Positions 44,466 to 53,372 are shown, numbered from the stretch's first letter. The stretch: 64,000 bases of DNA from Streptomyces sp. NRRL F-5135 (GCF_000719775.1 NZ_JOHR01000016.1:62001-126000), one strand, 5' to 3'. The notes: a model not told the origin generated them from the sequence alone. Program-made: numbers and translations.

Positions 44466-45623
44466 TCAGCCGTCGTGGCGCGGCCGGTCCGCGGCCGCGT
44501 CCGACAGGCTCTCGCGCCACGCCTCGTCCGCCGCGCGCCGGGCGGCTTCCTGGTCCACCGGCCGGCCGGCTCCGCCGAGCGCCTCCTCCAGGGCGGTGCC
44601 CAGCGCGGTCAGACAGGCGTGTACGACGTCCGGAGCGGCGGCGGCGCCGTAGTGGTTGACCCGGATCATCTCCGCCGCCAGCGCGCCCCCGCCGGCGACC
44701 AGCGGCAGCGACGGATCGGCGGCCAGAGCCTTCGCGACCAGCTCGGTGGCGTCGGTTCCGGCGGGCGTACGGAGCGTGGTGGCCACGGGGGCGGCCTCGG
44801 CCGCCTCGTGGACGTACGGCTCCAGGCCGCCGCCCAGCGCCAGGGCGCCCGCGCGCACGGCGGCGGCGGTCGCGGCGTGCCCGGCGGTCACGGCCGCCAG
44901 GCCGGCCGCCTCGATGCGGTCCAGGCACGCCTCCAGGGCCAGCATCTCCAGCTGTGCGGGGGCGTGCGGCAGAGCCCGGCGGCCCGTGTCGATCCAGCGC
45001 TCCTTCCAGTCGAGGAGGGAGAGGTACGAGCGGCGGGGCGCCCGCGGATTGGCGGCGAACCGCGCCCAGGCGCGCTCGCTCACGGACACCGCCGAGACCC
45101 CGGCCGGGCCGCCCATCGCCTTCTGCGCGCCGATCACACACAGGTCCACGCCCCAGGCGTCGGTGTACAGCGGCTCGGCGGCCACGGAGGCGACGGCGTC
45201 CACCATGAACAGCGCGCCGTGCGCCCGTACCACCGAGCCGATCTCCGCGACCGGATTGGTGTTCCCGGTCGCGGCCTCGGCGTGCACCAGCGACACGAAG
45301 TCGATCTCGGGGTGGGCGGCCAGGGCGTGCTCGATCCGGTCGGCGCTCACGGCGGTGTGGAACGGCACCTCCAGGTCCACGACGGTCGCGCCGCAGTCAC
45401 GCAGCCAGTCGCCGAAGGTCTGCCCGTACGGTCCCGTGACCACGTTCAGGGCGGTGGAACCGGGCCGCGCGCCACCGCGGATACAGCCCTCCAGCGGCAA
45501 CAGGGCCTCGCCCTGCATGATCACGACATCGTTCTCGGTGGCGAGGAGCGAGGCCACCCGGCGTTCGACGGCGGCGAAGCGGTCGGCGGTCAGCGGGGGC
45601 AGGTCCAGCAGCGGATGGGGCAC
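44466..45623 (-). CDS. Alanine-glyoxylate/serine-type class V aminotransferase
   Basis: 385 aa from GTG 45623, with GAGGAG about 10 nt upstream. PLP fold type I, class V: ENDVVIMQGEALLPLEGCI, LNVVTGPYGQTFGDWLRDCGATV, SLVHAEAATGNTNPVAEIG, FMVDAVASVAAEPL with the cofactor Asp, and K168 in CVIGAQKAMGGPAGVS. Closest general relatives are alanine-glyoxylate, serine-pyruvate or phosphonate aminotransferases; the exact substrate is unclear. Divergent from an amidohydrolase gene, possibly both regulated from the shared 250-nt region. Confidence 0.9.
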   Translation of the reverse strand: MPHPLLDLPPLTADRFAAVERRVASLLATENDVVIMQGEALLPLEGCIRGGARPGSTALNVVTGPYGQTFGDWLRDCGATVVDLEVPFHTAVSADRIEHALAAHPEIDFVSLVHAEAATGNTNPVAEIGSVVRAHGALFMVDAVASVAAEPLYTDAWGVDLCVIGAQKAMGGPAGVSAVSVSERAWARFAANPRAPRRSYLSLLDWKERWIDTGRRALPHAPAQLEMLALEACLDRIEAAGLAAVTAGHAATAAAVRAGALALGGGLEPYVHEAAEAAPVATTLRTPAGTDATELVAKALAADPSLPLVAGGGALAAEMIRVNHYGAAAAPDVVHACLTALGTALEEALGGAGRPVDQEAARRAADEAWRESLSDAAADRPRHDG

Positions 45624-45699
45624 GGTGGGGTCTCCTCGGCGAGGTGTGGACGTACGGGGTTCCCGGACGGGACGCCCCGGGCGGGGGTGTCCGGACAAC

Positions 45700-45755
45700 G
45701 GGTGCCGGACGGCGGGTGCCCGCGAGCGGGTGCCGGACGGCGGATGCCCGCGAGC
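45700..45755. repeat. Two 28-bp tandem repeats in divergent promoter region
   Basis: Units at 45700-45727 and 45728-45755 differ at one base; a third copy begins (GGGTGCCG) at 45756. Located between the class V aminotransferase and amidohydrolase starts. Confidence 0.85.
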
Positions 45756-45872
45756 GGGTGCCGTGCGCCGACCGCCCCGCCGACGGTGCCCGGCCGGGCC
45801 GCCCGAACGGGCTGTTCGGTCTCGTGTTCGGACTCTCGTCGAGGGTACCCAGGGCCTCGTAGAGTGCTGTTC

Positions 45873-47030
45873 ATGAGGGAATTCGGCGGTGCGGACGGAG
45901 ACGTGGGCGGCCTCGCCGACGGGCGCGCGGACAGGCACGCGGACGGACACGTGGCGCTCCGGGTGAAGGGACGGATCCTGGTCGGCCCGGAGGACGTCAG
46001 GGACGAGCTGTGGGTCGTGGGCGGCCGGATCACCTACGACCGGCCCTCCCTCGCCCGTGACGTCCGTACGGTCGAGGGCTGGGCGCTGCCCGGCCTGGTC
46101 GACGCGCACTGCCACGTCGGGCTCGACCGGCACGGCGCGGTCGACGCGGCGACCAGCGAGAAGCAGGCGATCGAGGACCGTGAGGCGGGCGCGCTGCTGC
46201 TGCGCGACGCCGGATCGCCCGCGGACACCCGCTGGATCGACGACCGTGCCGATCTGCCGAAGATCATCAGGGCGGGCCGCCACATCGCCCGTACCCGCCG
46301 CTACATCCGCAACTACGCGCACGAGATCGAGCCGGAGGACCTCGTCGCCTACGTCGCCGGGGAGGCGAAGCGCGGGGACGGCTGGGTCAAGCTCGTCGGC
46401 GACTGGATCGACCGGGAGGCGGGTGATCTGACCCCCTGCTGGCCGCGCGGGGCGGTCGAGGCGGCCATCGCGGAGGCGCACCGGCTCGGGGCCCGGGTCA
46501 CCGCGCACTGCTTCGCCGAGGACTCGCTCCGTGACCTCGTGGAGGCGGGGATCGACTGCGTGGAACACGCCACCGGCCTCACCGAGGAGACCATCCCGCT
46601 CTTCGCCGAGCGCGGCGTCGCGATCGTGCCGACGCTGGTCAACATCGCGACGTTCCCGCGGCTCGCCGCGGGCGGCGAGGCCAGGTACCCGCGCTGGTCG
46701 GCGCACATGAACCGGCTGCACGCCCGCCGCTACGACACCGTCCGCGCGGCGTACGACGCGGGCATCCCGGTCTTCACCGGCACCGACGCGGGCGGCGGCC
46801 TCGCCCACGGCCTGGTGGGCGCGGAGGTCGCGGAACTGGTCACGGCCGGCCTGCCGCCGCTCGCGGCCCTCTCGGCCGCCACCTGGTCCGCCCGCGCCTG
46901 GCTGGGCCGACCGGCCCTGGAGGAGGGCGCCCCGGCGGACCTGGTGGTGTACGAGGAGGACCCCCGAGCGGACGTCCGCACCCTGAAGGCTCCCCGCCGC
47001 ATCGTCCTGAACGGCCACGTGGTCGCCTGA
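45873..47030 (+). CDS. Metal-dependent amidohydrolase (imidazolonepropionase/prolidase-like)
   Basis: 385 aa TIM-barrel hydrolase. Metal ligands: H79 and H81 (LVDAHCHVGL), K173 at the carbamate-lysine position (WVKLVGDW), H212 (VTAHCF), H232 (CVEHATG) and D305 (FTGTDAGGG). C-terminal LSAATWSARAWLGRPALEEGAPADLVVYEEDP is the composite beta-domain of the family. Residues 1-25 are hydrophilic and His/Asp-rich. TAGAGT (45860-45865) ends 7 nt before ATG 45873, implying a leaderless mRNA. Substrate unknown; Xaa-Pro dipeptidase and atrazine-chlorohydrolase-like enzymes share this architecture. Confidence 0.9.
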   Translation: MREFGGADGDVGGLADGRADRHADGHVALRVKGRILVGPEDVRDELWVVGGRITYDRPSLARDVRTVEGWALPGLVDAHCHVGLDRHGAVDAATSEKQAIEDREAGALLLRDAGSPADTRWIDDRADLPKIIRAGRHIARTRRYIRNYAHEIEPEDLVAYVAGEAKRGDGWVKLVGDWIDREAGDLTPCWPRGAVEAAIAEAHRLGARVTAHCFAEDSLRDLVEAGIDCVEHATGLTEETIPLFAERGVAIVPTLVNIATFPRLAAGGEARYPRWSAHMNRLHARRYDTVRAAYDAGIPVFTGTDAGGGLAHGLVGAEVAELVTAGLPPLAALSAATWSARAWLGRPALEEGAPADLVVYEEDPRADVRTLKAPRRIVLNGHVVA

Positions 47031-47684
47031 CGACGCGGCCGTCGGAGCCGGGGAGCGCTCGCGCGTCCGACAACGCGGGAGCCGGACGCCGGGGCGAGGT
47101 CGGCATGTGTGGCGCGCGGCCGATTCCGGCAGCCCGCGCCGCGCCGGTCCTGGACGAGTGATCGCGCGGGCCGCCCGCTGCCGCGCGGGCCTCGCGAGTC
47201 GTATGTCGAGCTCGTATGTGCGGTGTCGGGTTCAGGGCTCCTGACGATCAGGGACGCAGGTGGACCGATGGCTCGGCGCCGGTTGTCCTGGCTCCGTTTG
47301 TTCGCTTGCGTCCCTACGCCGTCGCCCCGTGTCGCGCCGTGTCCGGCCTCACCGCCGGGGGTTGAGACGAGCTGCGCCGACCGACTGCCGCATCTGCCGC
47401 GGCCGGACACGCTGGTGCTGTGGGGCAAGGAATTCGACAGCAACGCTTCCTCGCGGCGGTCACCCGGAGCAGTTCGATCGCCACATGGGACACGGTCCGA
47501 GCAACCTTCTGAGGAAAGTGTTGATCCTTGAGTCTCGATCTGGAACGGTCCGCATCATGAGAGAGCCCAGAGAGCCGAGTTACCTCCCGAACGACCTCGC
47601 CGGTCAGAACCCCGACCTGTTGAACGACAGTCGGGAACCCCGGCCGGGCGGAACGACGCATTCGCCTCTCCAGCGGTGGACCTC
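47031..47684. other. Long intergenic region with mixed composition
   Basis: About 650 nt without a credible gene. Frames that are open here have scattered codon use and no domain. GC content falls from about 47200 onward and stays lower through the next gene. A small CCTGA-CGA-TCAGG palindrome is at 47240-47252. It looks like the flank of an acquired segment. Confidence 0.4.
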
Positions 47685-48449
47685 ATGCCCACCATCAGTG
47701 TGATCACGGCCGTCTATGACGGCGGTCACCAGTACTTGCCTGACGCCTACGCCTCTCTCAGGGCCCAACCGATGCCTGATGGCTGGGCATGGGAGTGGCT
47801 CATCCAGGAAGACGGGCGCACGGGGCGGCCGCGGACAGTGCTGCCCTCTGATGAGCGTATTCGCTACTCCACGGGGGCCCGTGGCGGCGCCGGCGTGGCG
47901 CGCACCGTTGGGTTGGCCCGGGCCAACGGCTCTCTCGCCCGAGCCCTGGATGCCGACGACCTACTGACTGAGGGAGCGCTCGCGCGCGACATAGAAGAGC
48001 TGACGCGTCATCCCGAAGCCGGGTGGTGCATCTCCGGGTGCCTGGATTTGCTACCTGACGGCCGGCTGATACCTGGTCCGTACGACCCGCCGCCGGGGCC
48101 TTTGCCCTACGCGCAGTTGCGTGCCCAGTACGAGGCCGGCATGTTTCCGGTGGTAGGCACACATCTGACGGCACGTACCGACCTCGTGCGGGCGGTAGGA
48201 GGGTGGCCGGCGCTCCCCGCGCTCGAGGCTCTCGCCCTTGTGCTCATCTGTGCCTCGGTAGCACCAGGGCGGATGGTCGGCACACCCGGCGGGGTGTATC
48301 GGAAACATCCAGCACAGTCGACCGCACAGCCTGATTACCACCGCGCAGACGAGTTCGCCGCGCTACGCGCGGCAATCCTGACCCGTCTCGACGCGCTTGG
48401 AAATTCTCAGTGGCGCTGGTCGCCTCAGGCCGAAGAGGGGGCAAAATAA
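47685..48449 (+). CDS. Family 2 glycosyltransferase, likely acquired
   Basis: 254 aa from ATG 47685 (GTG 47676 is in frame and possible). Family 2 fold: MPTISVITAVYDGGHQYLPDAYASL at the N-terminus, GGAGVARTVGLARANGSLARALDADDLLTEGAL with the nucleotide-sugar DxD as DADD, and WCISGCLDLLPDG. The C-terminal VGTPGGVYRKHPAQST is typical of short actinobacterial members. Cytoplasmic, no membrane anchor. GC and codon use (CAT, TCA, GAA more frequent) are lower than in both neighbours, and it interrupts an otherwise conserved order between the amidohydrolase and cob genes. Confidence 0.88.
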   Translation: MPTISVITAVYDGGHQYLPDAYASLRAQPMPDGWAWEWLIQEDGRTGRPRTVLPSDERIRYSTGARGGAGVARTVGLARANGSLARALDADDLLTEGALARDIEELTRHPEAGWCISGCLDLLPDGRLIPGPYDPPPGPLPYAQLRAQYEAGMFPVVGTHLTARTDLVRAVGGWPALPALEALALVLICASVAPGRMVGTPGGVYRKHPAQSTAQPDYHRADEFAALRAAILTRLDALGNSQWRWSPQAEEGAK

Positions 48450-48565
48450 ACCTCATTTCGGACAAGTGAACCTGAAACCCTTTCAACCCGCCCTGGCCAC
48501 GACCCGCGACGAGCGCGACCCGCGACGAGCGCGACCCGCGCCACGTTCCGGGGCGCTCCGCCGCG

Positions 48566-49654
48566 TCAGCCCCCGGTGGTCCCGCCCCCGGGCTCGCCGA
48601 CCGCCGTCAGGGACTGGTCCAGGGCCTGGAGGAATCGATTCGTCGTGGCACGGTCCCGCACGGCGAGGCGCAGCCACCGGGCGTCCAGGCCCGGGAACGT
48701 GTCGCCCCGGCGAGTGGCGAAGCCCAGGACGCGCAGGCGGGCGCGGACCGCGTCGGCGCGGGCCGTGCGGAGCAGGACGAACGGGCCCCGCGCCGCCGCC
48801 ACCGTCCGCACCTCGTCGAACTCCGCCAGCCCCGCGAGCAGATGCGCCCGCTCCACCGCTGTGCGTCGCGCCGCCGCCTCCGCCTCCGCCAGCGCGGCGG
48901 GCGACACGCACGCCTCGGCGGCGGCCAGCGCCGGGGTCGACACCGGCCACAGCGGCTGGGCGCGCTCCAGCGCGGCCACCGTCTCCGGCTCCGCCAGTAC
49001 GTAGCCGATCCGCAGGCCGGCCAGCCCCCAGGTCTTCGTGAGACTGCGCAGCACCACCAGCCCGGGCACGTCCACCCGCCCCGCCAGGGCCTCCGGCTCG
49101 CCCGGCACCGCGTCCATGAACGCCTCGTCCACCACCAGCGTCCGGCCCGGCCTGGCGAGCTTCGCGACCGTCCCGGCCGGGTGCAGGACCGAGGTCGGAT
49201 TGGTCGGATTGCCCAGCACCACCAGGTCCGCGTCCTCCGGCACGGCCGCCGGATCCAGCCGGAAGCCCTCCTCCTCCCGCAGCAGCACCCGCCGCACCTC
49301 GTGCCCCGCGTCCCGCAGCGCCGCCTCCGGCTCCGTGAACTGCGGATGCACCACGACCGGCCGGCTGCCCGCCGGCAGGGCCCGGGCCAGCAGGACGAAC
49401 GCCTCCGCGGCCCCCGCCGTCAGCAGCACTCGCTCGGCCGGCAGGCCGTGCCGCGCCGCCACCGCCGCCCGCGCCACCCGGCCGTCGGGGTACGCGGCGA
49501 GCCCCGTCAGCGACTCGGCGATCCGCGCGCACAGCCAGTCCGGCGGTGTGCCCGTACGGACATTGACCGCGAGGTCGACCAGTCCGGCCGCGCCGTCGCG
49601 CATCTCGGCGTCGCCGTGGTGGCGCAGATCGTGGCCGTCAGCGTGCGCGTACAT
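48566..49654 (-). CDS. cobC: Threonine-phosphate decarboxylase-like aminotransferase (CobC)
   Basis: 362 aa PLP enzyme of the histidinol-phosphate aminotransferase group. In cobalamin synthesis such proteins make (R)-1-amino-2-propanol phosphate from threonine phosphate. YAHADGHDLRHHGDAEMRDG is the CobC/CobD N-terminus; LLTAGAAEAFVLLARAL; LGNPTNPTSVLHPA; LVVDEAFMDAVPGE; PLP lysine K207 in SLTKTWGLAGLRIGY. It lies in a cobalamin cluster, which decides between this role and histidinol-phosphate transamination. Start ATG 49654, overlapped by a 39-aa frame. Confidence 0.9.
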   Translation of the reverse strand: MYAHADGHDLRHHGDAEMRDGAAGLVDLAVNVRTGTPPDWLCARIAESLTGLAAYPDGRVARAAVAARHGLPAERVLLTAGAAEAFVLLARALPAGSRPVVVHPQFTEPEAALRDAGHEVRRVLLREEEGFRLDPAAVPEDADLVVLGNPTNPTSVLHPAGTVAKLARPGRTLVVDEAFMDAVPGEPEALAGRVDVPGLVVLRSLTKTWGLAGLRIGYVLAEPETVAALERAQPLWPVSTPALAAAEACVSPAALAEAEAAARRTAVERAHLLAGLAEFDEVRTVAAARGPFVLLRTARADAVRARLRVLGFATRRGDTFPGLDARWLRLAVRDRATTNRFLQALDQSLTAVGEPGGGTTGG

Positions 49655-49757
49655 GGCCGTCGCGCGGGTCGTGGCCGGGTATTCCGGATACGGGGCCGTG
49701 CCGGTGGACCGGACGGGCCACGCGCTCGACGAACAACGGGACGACGAGGCGGTTCAC
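49638..49757 (-). CDS. Possible 39-aa leader ORF upstream of cobC
   Basis: GTG 49757 follows a strong GGGAGGG about 6 nt upstream and has high G/C third positions (VNRLVVPLFVERVARPVHRHGP). Its last codons overlap the cobC start by 17 nt, so it would be translationally coupled. It may be a coupling leader or a real micro-protein. Confidence 0.4.
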   Translation of the reverse strand: MNRLVVPLFVERVARPVHRHGPVSGIPGHDPRDGHVRAR

Positions 49758-49805
49758 CGTGCTCCCTCCCTTGAGGCTCCGGAACCACCGCAGCCCTGTC
49801 ACCAC

Positions 49806-49829
49806 GGCACACGCGATATCGCGTGTGCC
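49806..49829. promoter_or_regulatory. 24-bp perfect palindrome between cobE and cobC
   Basis: GGCACACGCG (49806-49815), ATAT, CGCGTGTGCC (49820-49829). Lies 36 nt after the cobE stop and about 150 nt before cobC. It could be a terminator (10-bp stem, 4-nt loop) or an operator with two-fold symmetry. Confidence 0.6.
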
Positions 49830-49864
49830 CCCTGTGTTTCCTGTTCTTCCTGCCGATATCGACA

Positions 49865-50281
49865 TCATGTCCATAGGGACCGGTTCCACTCCGGATCGCC
49901 TTCCGGGTGGCCCCTGCACGCCACGGCGCAGGTGACCGTCCCGGGCGCGCCCCCGCTCCGCGCCGTCCGTTTCGGGACGAGGAGCACGCCTCCGCCGGCC
50001 AGCGCGGCCGCCTCCGCGACAGAGGGGGTGCCCACAGCGGCCAGGGCGGCGTCCGACGGGTGCGGTACGCGGACACCGGCCAGCAGTTCGGCCGCGTACC
50101 CCCGTACCGGCACCCCGAGCCGCTCCGCCGCTCCCAGGATCCCGGGCTCCGCGGCCTTCGCGGCCACGGTCGCCAGCTCGACGACCGCGAGCGGCGGGAG
50201 TCCGGCGCCCCGCAGGGTCGCCTCGACCAGCGCGGACACGTCTTCCGCCGAGGCGCCCCGGCGCGCGCCGATACCGACCAC
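49865..50281 (-). CDS. cobE: CobE/CbiG C-terminal domain protein
   Basis: 138 aa if GTG 50281 is used; TTG 50284 is an alternative and no ATG is available. The sequence VVGIGARRGASAEDVSALVEATLRGAG, VVELATVAAKAAEPGILGAAERLGVPVRGY, VPHPSDAALAAVGTPSVAEAAAL, GGGVLLVPKRTAR and TCAVACRG is the CbiG C-terminal (CobE) fold, which acts around ring contraction and precorrin-5 processing in cobalamin synthesis. A free-standing CobE is normal in aerobic-pathway bacteria. The gene starts 54 nt from the divergent ZIP transporter start. Confidence 0.85.
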   Translation of the reverse strand: MVGIGARRGASAEDVSALVEATLRGAGLPPLAVVELATVAAKAAEPGILGAAERLGVPVRGYAAELLAGVRVPHPSDAALAAVGTPSVAEAAALAGGGVLLVPKRTARSGGAPGTVTCAVACRGHPEGDPEWNRSLWT

Positions 50282-50335
50282 CAACTCGCCCCGCGAATGT
50301 GCGGAACGCGGCCCCGATGGGCTATGCAGGGGCCC

Positions 50336-51235
50336 ATGGCGGTGTTCGTCGCGCTCGGCGCGTTCCTCATGACGCTGTTCGGCGGCTGGACGGCGCAGCG
50401 CGTCACGGACCGCCGCCACCTCGTGCTGGGCCTGGCCGGGGGTCTGATGCTCGGCGTCGTCGGCCTCGATCTCCTGCCGGAGGCCCTGCGCGCGGCGGGT
50501 GAGGAGATCTTCGGCGTACCGCAGGCGCTGCTGCTCTTCGTCGCCGGCTTCCTGATCGCCCATCTGGTGGAACGGCTGCTCGCCGGCCGGCAGGCGGCCC
50601 ACGGCGGTGCCCCGGAGGGGCCGCACCCTCACTCGGGCGGACGTCTCCCAGGCACCGACGACACTCGCACCGATGACACAGGCGCGGATCACATCGGCAC
50701 CGATGGCAGGAGCACCGATCACCGGGGCGGTCACACCACGAGCAGTCGCGCCGCGGGAACCCACCACCACGCCGCTCCCCCCGTCGCCGCCGAACGGGTG
50801 CCGCAGGTCGGTCTGACCGCCGCCGCCGCCATGGTCGGCCACAGCGTGATGGACGGCATCGCGCTCGGCGCGGCCTTCCAGGTCGGCGGGGGCATGGGCA
50901 TCGCCGTGGCCCTCGCCGTGATCGCCCATGACTTCGCGGACGGCTTCAACACGTACACGATCACCAGCCTGTACGGGAACCGCCGCCGCAAGGCGATCGC
51001 GATGCTGTTCGCGGACGCCGTCGCGCCGGTCGCGGGCGCCGCGTCCACGCTGCTGTTCACCCTCCCCGAAGAGGCGCTCGGCAGCTACCTCGGTTTCTTC
51101 GGCGGCGCCCTGCTCTATCTCGCCGCCGCCGAGATCCTGCCCGAGGCCCACCACGAGCACCCGGCGCGTTCCACCCTCCTGTGCACGGTCCTGGGGGTGT
51201 GTTTCATCTGGCTGGTGGTGGGCGTCGCCGGCTGA
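50336..51235 (+). CDS. ZIP-family metal transporter with His-rich loop
   Basis: 299 aa. ATG 50336 assumed; ATG 50324 is in frame. Three helices, a long loop (residues about 85-140) rich in His and Asp (GPHPHSGG, GADHIGT, GTHHH), then helices carrying the ZIP signatures MVGHSVMDGIALGAAF (H and D metal site) and AVIAHDFADGFNTYTI, and LYLAAAEILPEAHHEHP. ZIP proteins import or exchange divalent metals such as Zn, Fe, Mn or Co. Its location inside the cobalamin cluster, divergent from cobE and convergent with cobB, suggests cobalt, but a zinc role is equally possible. Confidence 0.88.
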   Translation: MAVFVALGAFLMTLFGGWTAQRVTDRRHLVLGLAGGLMLGVVGLDLLPEALRAAGEEIFGVPQALLLFVAGFLIAHLVERLLAGRQAAHGGAPEGPHPHSGGRLPGTDDTRTDDTGADHIGTDGRSTDHRGGHTTSSRAAGTHHHAAPPVAAERVPQVGLTAAAAMVGHSVMDGIALGAAFQVGGGMGIAVALAVIAHDFADGFNTYTITSLYGNRRRKAIAMLFADAVAPVAGAASTLLFTLPEEALGSYLGFFGGALLYLAAAEILPEAHHEHPARSTLLCTVLGVCFIWLVVGVAG

Positions 51236-51360
51236 GCCACCGCGTCGCACACGACACGGTACGGAGCCCGCCCGCGCCCCACGGGCCCGCGCCCCGTAGG
51301 CCCGTACCGTACGGATTCGCGCCCGGCGGGCCGCCGCCCCGTCCTCGTCCCCTCGCCGGC

Positions 51361-52776
51361 TCACGCCGCGCACCGTTCCACGAACCGCCGCGCCATGCGC
51401 GGAGTCGCCGCCCAGTGCGTGTGCAGATAGCTCGCGTGCACGCCGCCCCGGACGAACCCCTCCAGCCGACGGGCCGGGTGCACCACTCCCCATGCCGCCT
51501 CCGGCCCCGCCGCCGGCTCCAGCACGGTCCGGTGGAACTCGTGCCCGCGCACCCGGGTCCCCGCCGCCGCGAGCGTGCTGTCACCGACCGCCACCGCCTC
51601 CCGGTAGCCCAGCGTCAGCCGCTCCGACATCCGCGCGTCGGCGTCCAGCACCCCGCACATCGGCTTCTCGTCCAGGGAGCGCGCGAGATACAGCAGCCCG
51701 GCGCACTCCGCCGCGACCGGCGCACCGGCGTGCGCCAGTTTGGCGACGGCCGCGCGCAAGGGCTCGTTGGCGGACAGCTCCGGCGCGTACACCTCGGGGA
51801 AGCCGCCCCCGATGACCAGCCCCTTGGTGCCCTCCGGCAGCCGTTCGTCCCGCAACGGGTCGAACGGCACGACCTCGGCGCCAGCCGCCGTCAGCAGCTC
51901 GGTGTGTTCCGCGTACGAGAACGTGAACGCGGAACCGCCGGCGACGGCGACCACGGGCCGCCCCGCGCGGTCCGCGCCGGCGATCGGTTCGATCCCCGGC
52001 TGCCACGCCACCGCGTCCAGCGGCGGCGCGCTGCGCGCCAGCGCCAGCAGCGCGGGCAGGTCGCAGCCCGCCCGCACCCGGTCGGCCAGCGCCCGCATCG
52101 ACCGCACCGCGTCCGTGTGCCGCTCGGCCACCGGGACCAGCCCCAGGTGCCGGGAGGGCGTGCCCAGCAGGTCGGTCCGGCGCAGCACGCCCAGCACCGG
52201 TACGCCCGACCCGTCCAGCGCGTCCCGCAGCAGCCGCTCGTGCCGGTCCGTGGCGACCTTGTTGAGGATCACCCCGCCGATCCGCACCTCCGGGTCCCAC
52301 GACGCGAAACCGTGCACCAGCGCCGCGACCGAACGGGACTGGGACGAGGCGTCCACCACCAGCACCACCGGCGCGCGCAGCAGCTTCGAGACCTGGGCGG
52401 TGGAGGCCAGCTCCCCCTGCCCGGACGCACCGTCGTAGAGCCCCATGACCCCCTCGACGACCGCCAGGTCCGCGCCCGCGGCCCCGTGCGCGAACAGCGG
52501 CCCGATCAGACCGGGACCGCACATGTACGCGTCGAGGTTCCGGCCGGGCCGCGGCCCGGACCCGGTCGTCGCCCCGGACCCGCCGGACGCCGACGGAACC
52601 GGCGAACCGGACGCCACCGCCAGCGCGTGGTAGCCCGGATCGATGTAGTCCGGCCCCACCTTGTGCGGGGAGACGGCCAGACCGCGTTCCGAGAAGGCCG
52701 CCATCAGGCCCGTCGCGACGGTGGTCTTGCCGCTGCCCGAGGAGGGCGCGGCGACGACCAGGCGCGGGACGTTCAC
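51361..52776 (-). CDS. cobB: Hydrogenobyrinic acid a,c-diamide synthase (CobB/CbiA)
   Basis: 471 aa glutamine amidotransferase that amidates the a and c carboxylates of the corrin. N-terminal ATP site APSSGSGKTTVATG (residues 10-23), PDYIDPGYH, VVEGVMGLYDG; C-terminal class I-like glutaminase domain with nucleophile C358 in AAECAGLLYLARSL and His near 452 (YLHTHW). A Gly/Ser/Pro insertion of about 20 residues follows residue 57. GTG 52776 overlaps the cobO stop (GTGA). Confidence 0.96.
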   Translation of the reverse strand: MNVPRLVVAAPSSGSGKTTVATGLMAAFSERGLAVSPHKVGPDYIDPGYHALAVASGSPVPSASGGSGATTGSGPRPGRNLDAYMCGPGLIGPLFAHGAAGADLAVVEGVMGLYDGASGQGELASTAQVSKLLRAPVVLVVDASSQSRSVAALVHGFASWDPEVRIGGVILNKVATDRHERLLRDALDGSGVPVLGVLRRTDLLGTPSRHLGLVPVAERHTDAVRSMRALADRVRAGCDLPALLALARSAPPLDAVAWQPGIEPIAGADRAGRPVVAVAGGSAFTFSYAEHTELLTAAGAEVVPFDPLRDERLPEGTKGLVIGGGFPEVYAPELSANEPLRAAVAKLAHAGAPVAAECAGLLYLARSLDEKPMCGVLDADARMSERLTLGYREAVAVGDSTLAAAGTRVRGHEFHRTVLEPAAGPEAAWGVVHPARRLEGFVRGGVHASYLHTHWAATPRMARRFVERCAA

Positions 52777-53372
52777 CACTCGATGCCTCTCTGCCCCTTC
52801 TGGCCCGCGTCCATCGGGTGCTTGATCTTCGTCATCTCCGTGACGAGATCCGCGAACTCCTTGAGCTTCTCCGGCGCGTTGCGACCCGTGATCACGACGT
52901 GCTGGCTGCCCGGGCGGTCCCGCAGCACCTCGATCACCTCGTCCGTGTCCACCCAGCCCCAGTGCAGCGGATACGCGAACTCGTCCAGCACGTACAGCTT
53001 GTGCGTCTCGGCCGCGAGGTCCCGCTTGACCTGCTCCCAGCCCTCGCGCGCCGCCTCCTCGTTGGAGAGCTGGCTGTCGCGCTGCACCCACGACCAGCCC
53101 TCGCCCATCTTGTGCCAGACGACGCTGCCGCCCTCGCCGCTCGCCCCCAGCACGGTGAGCGCCTTCTCCTCGCCGACCCGCCACTTCGCCGACTTCACGA
53201 ACTGGAACACACCGATCGGCCAGCCCTGGGTCCATGCCCGCAGCGCGAGCCCGAAGGCCGCCGTCGACTTGCCCTTTCCGGTGCCGGTGTGGACGAGGAC
53301 GAGCGGACGGTTGCGGCGCTGACGGGTCGTCAGTCCGTCGTCCGGGACGGTCTCCGGTTGTCCTTTCGGCAT
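52773..53372 (-). CDS. cobO: Cob(I)yrinic acid a,c-diamide adenosyltransferase
   Basis: 199 aa. Adds the 5'-deoxyadenosyl group of ATP to the corrinoid cobalt. CobO/BtuR type: P-loop HTGTGKGKSTAAFGLALRA at residues 28-46, VFQFVKSAKWRVGEEKAL, KLYVLDEFAYPLHWGWVDTDEVIEVL and HVVITGRNAPEKLKEFADLVTEM. Its ATG overlaps the chelatase stop by one base (TAATG). Confidence 0.97.
   Translation of the reverse strand: MPKGQPETVPDDGLTTRQRRNRPLVLVHTGTGKGKSTAAFGLALRAWTQGWPIGVFQFVKSAKWRVGEEKALTVLGASGEGGSVVWHKMGEGWSWVQRDSQLSNEEAAREGWEQVKRDLAAETHKLYVLDEFAYPLHWGWVDTDEVIEVLRDRPGSQHVVITGRNAPEKLKEFADLVTEMTKIKHPMDAGQKGQRGIEW

Noticed and set aside
47109..47703. Overlapping + frames before the glycosyltransferase
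   Set aside because: Neither frame shows host codon bias or a domain; treated as non-coding flank.
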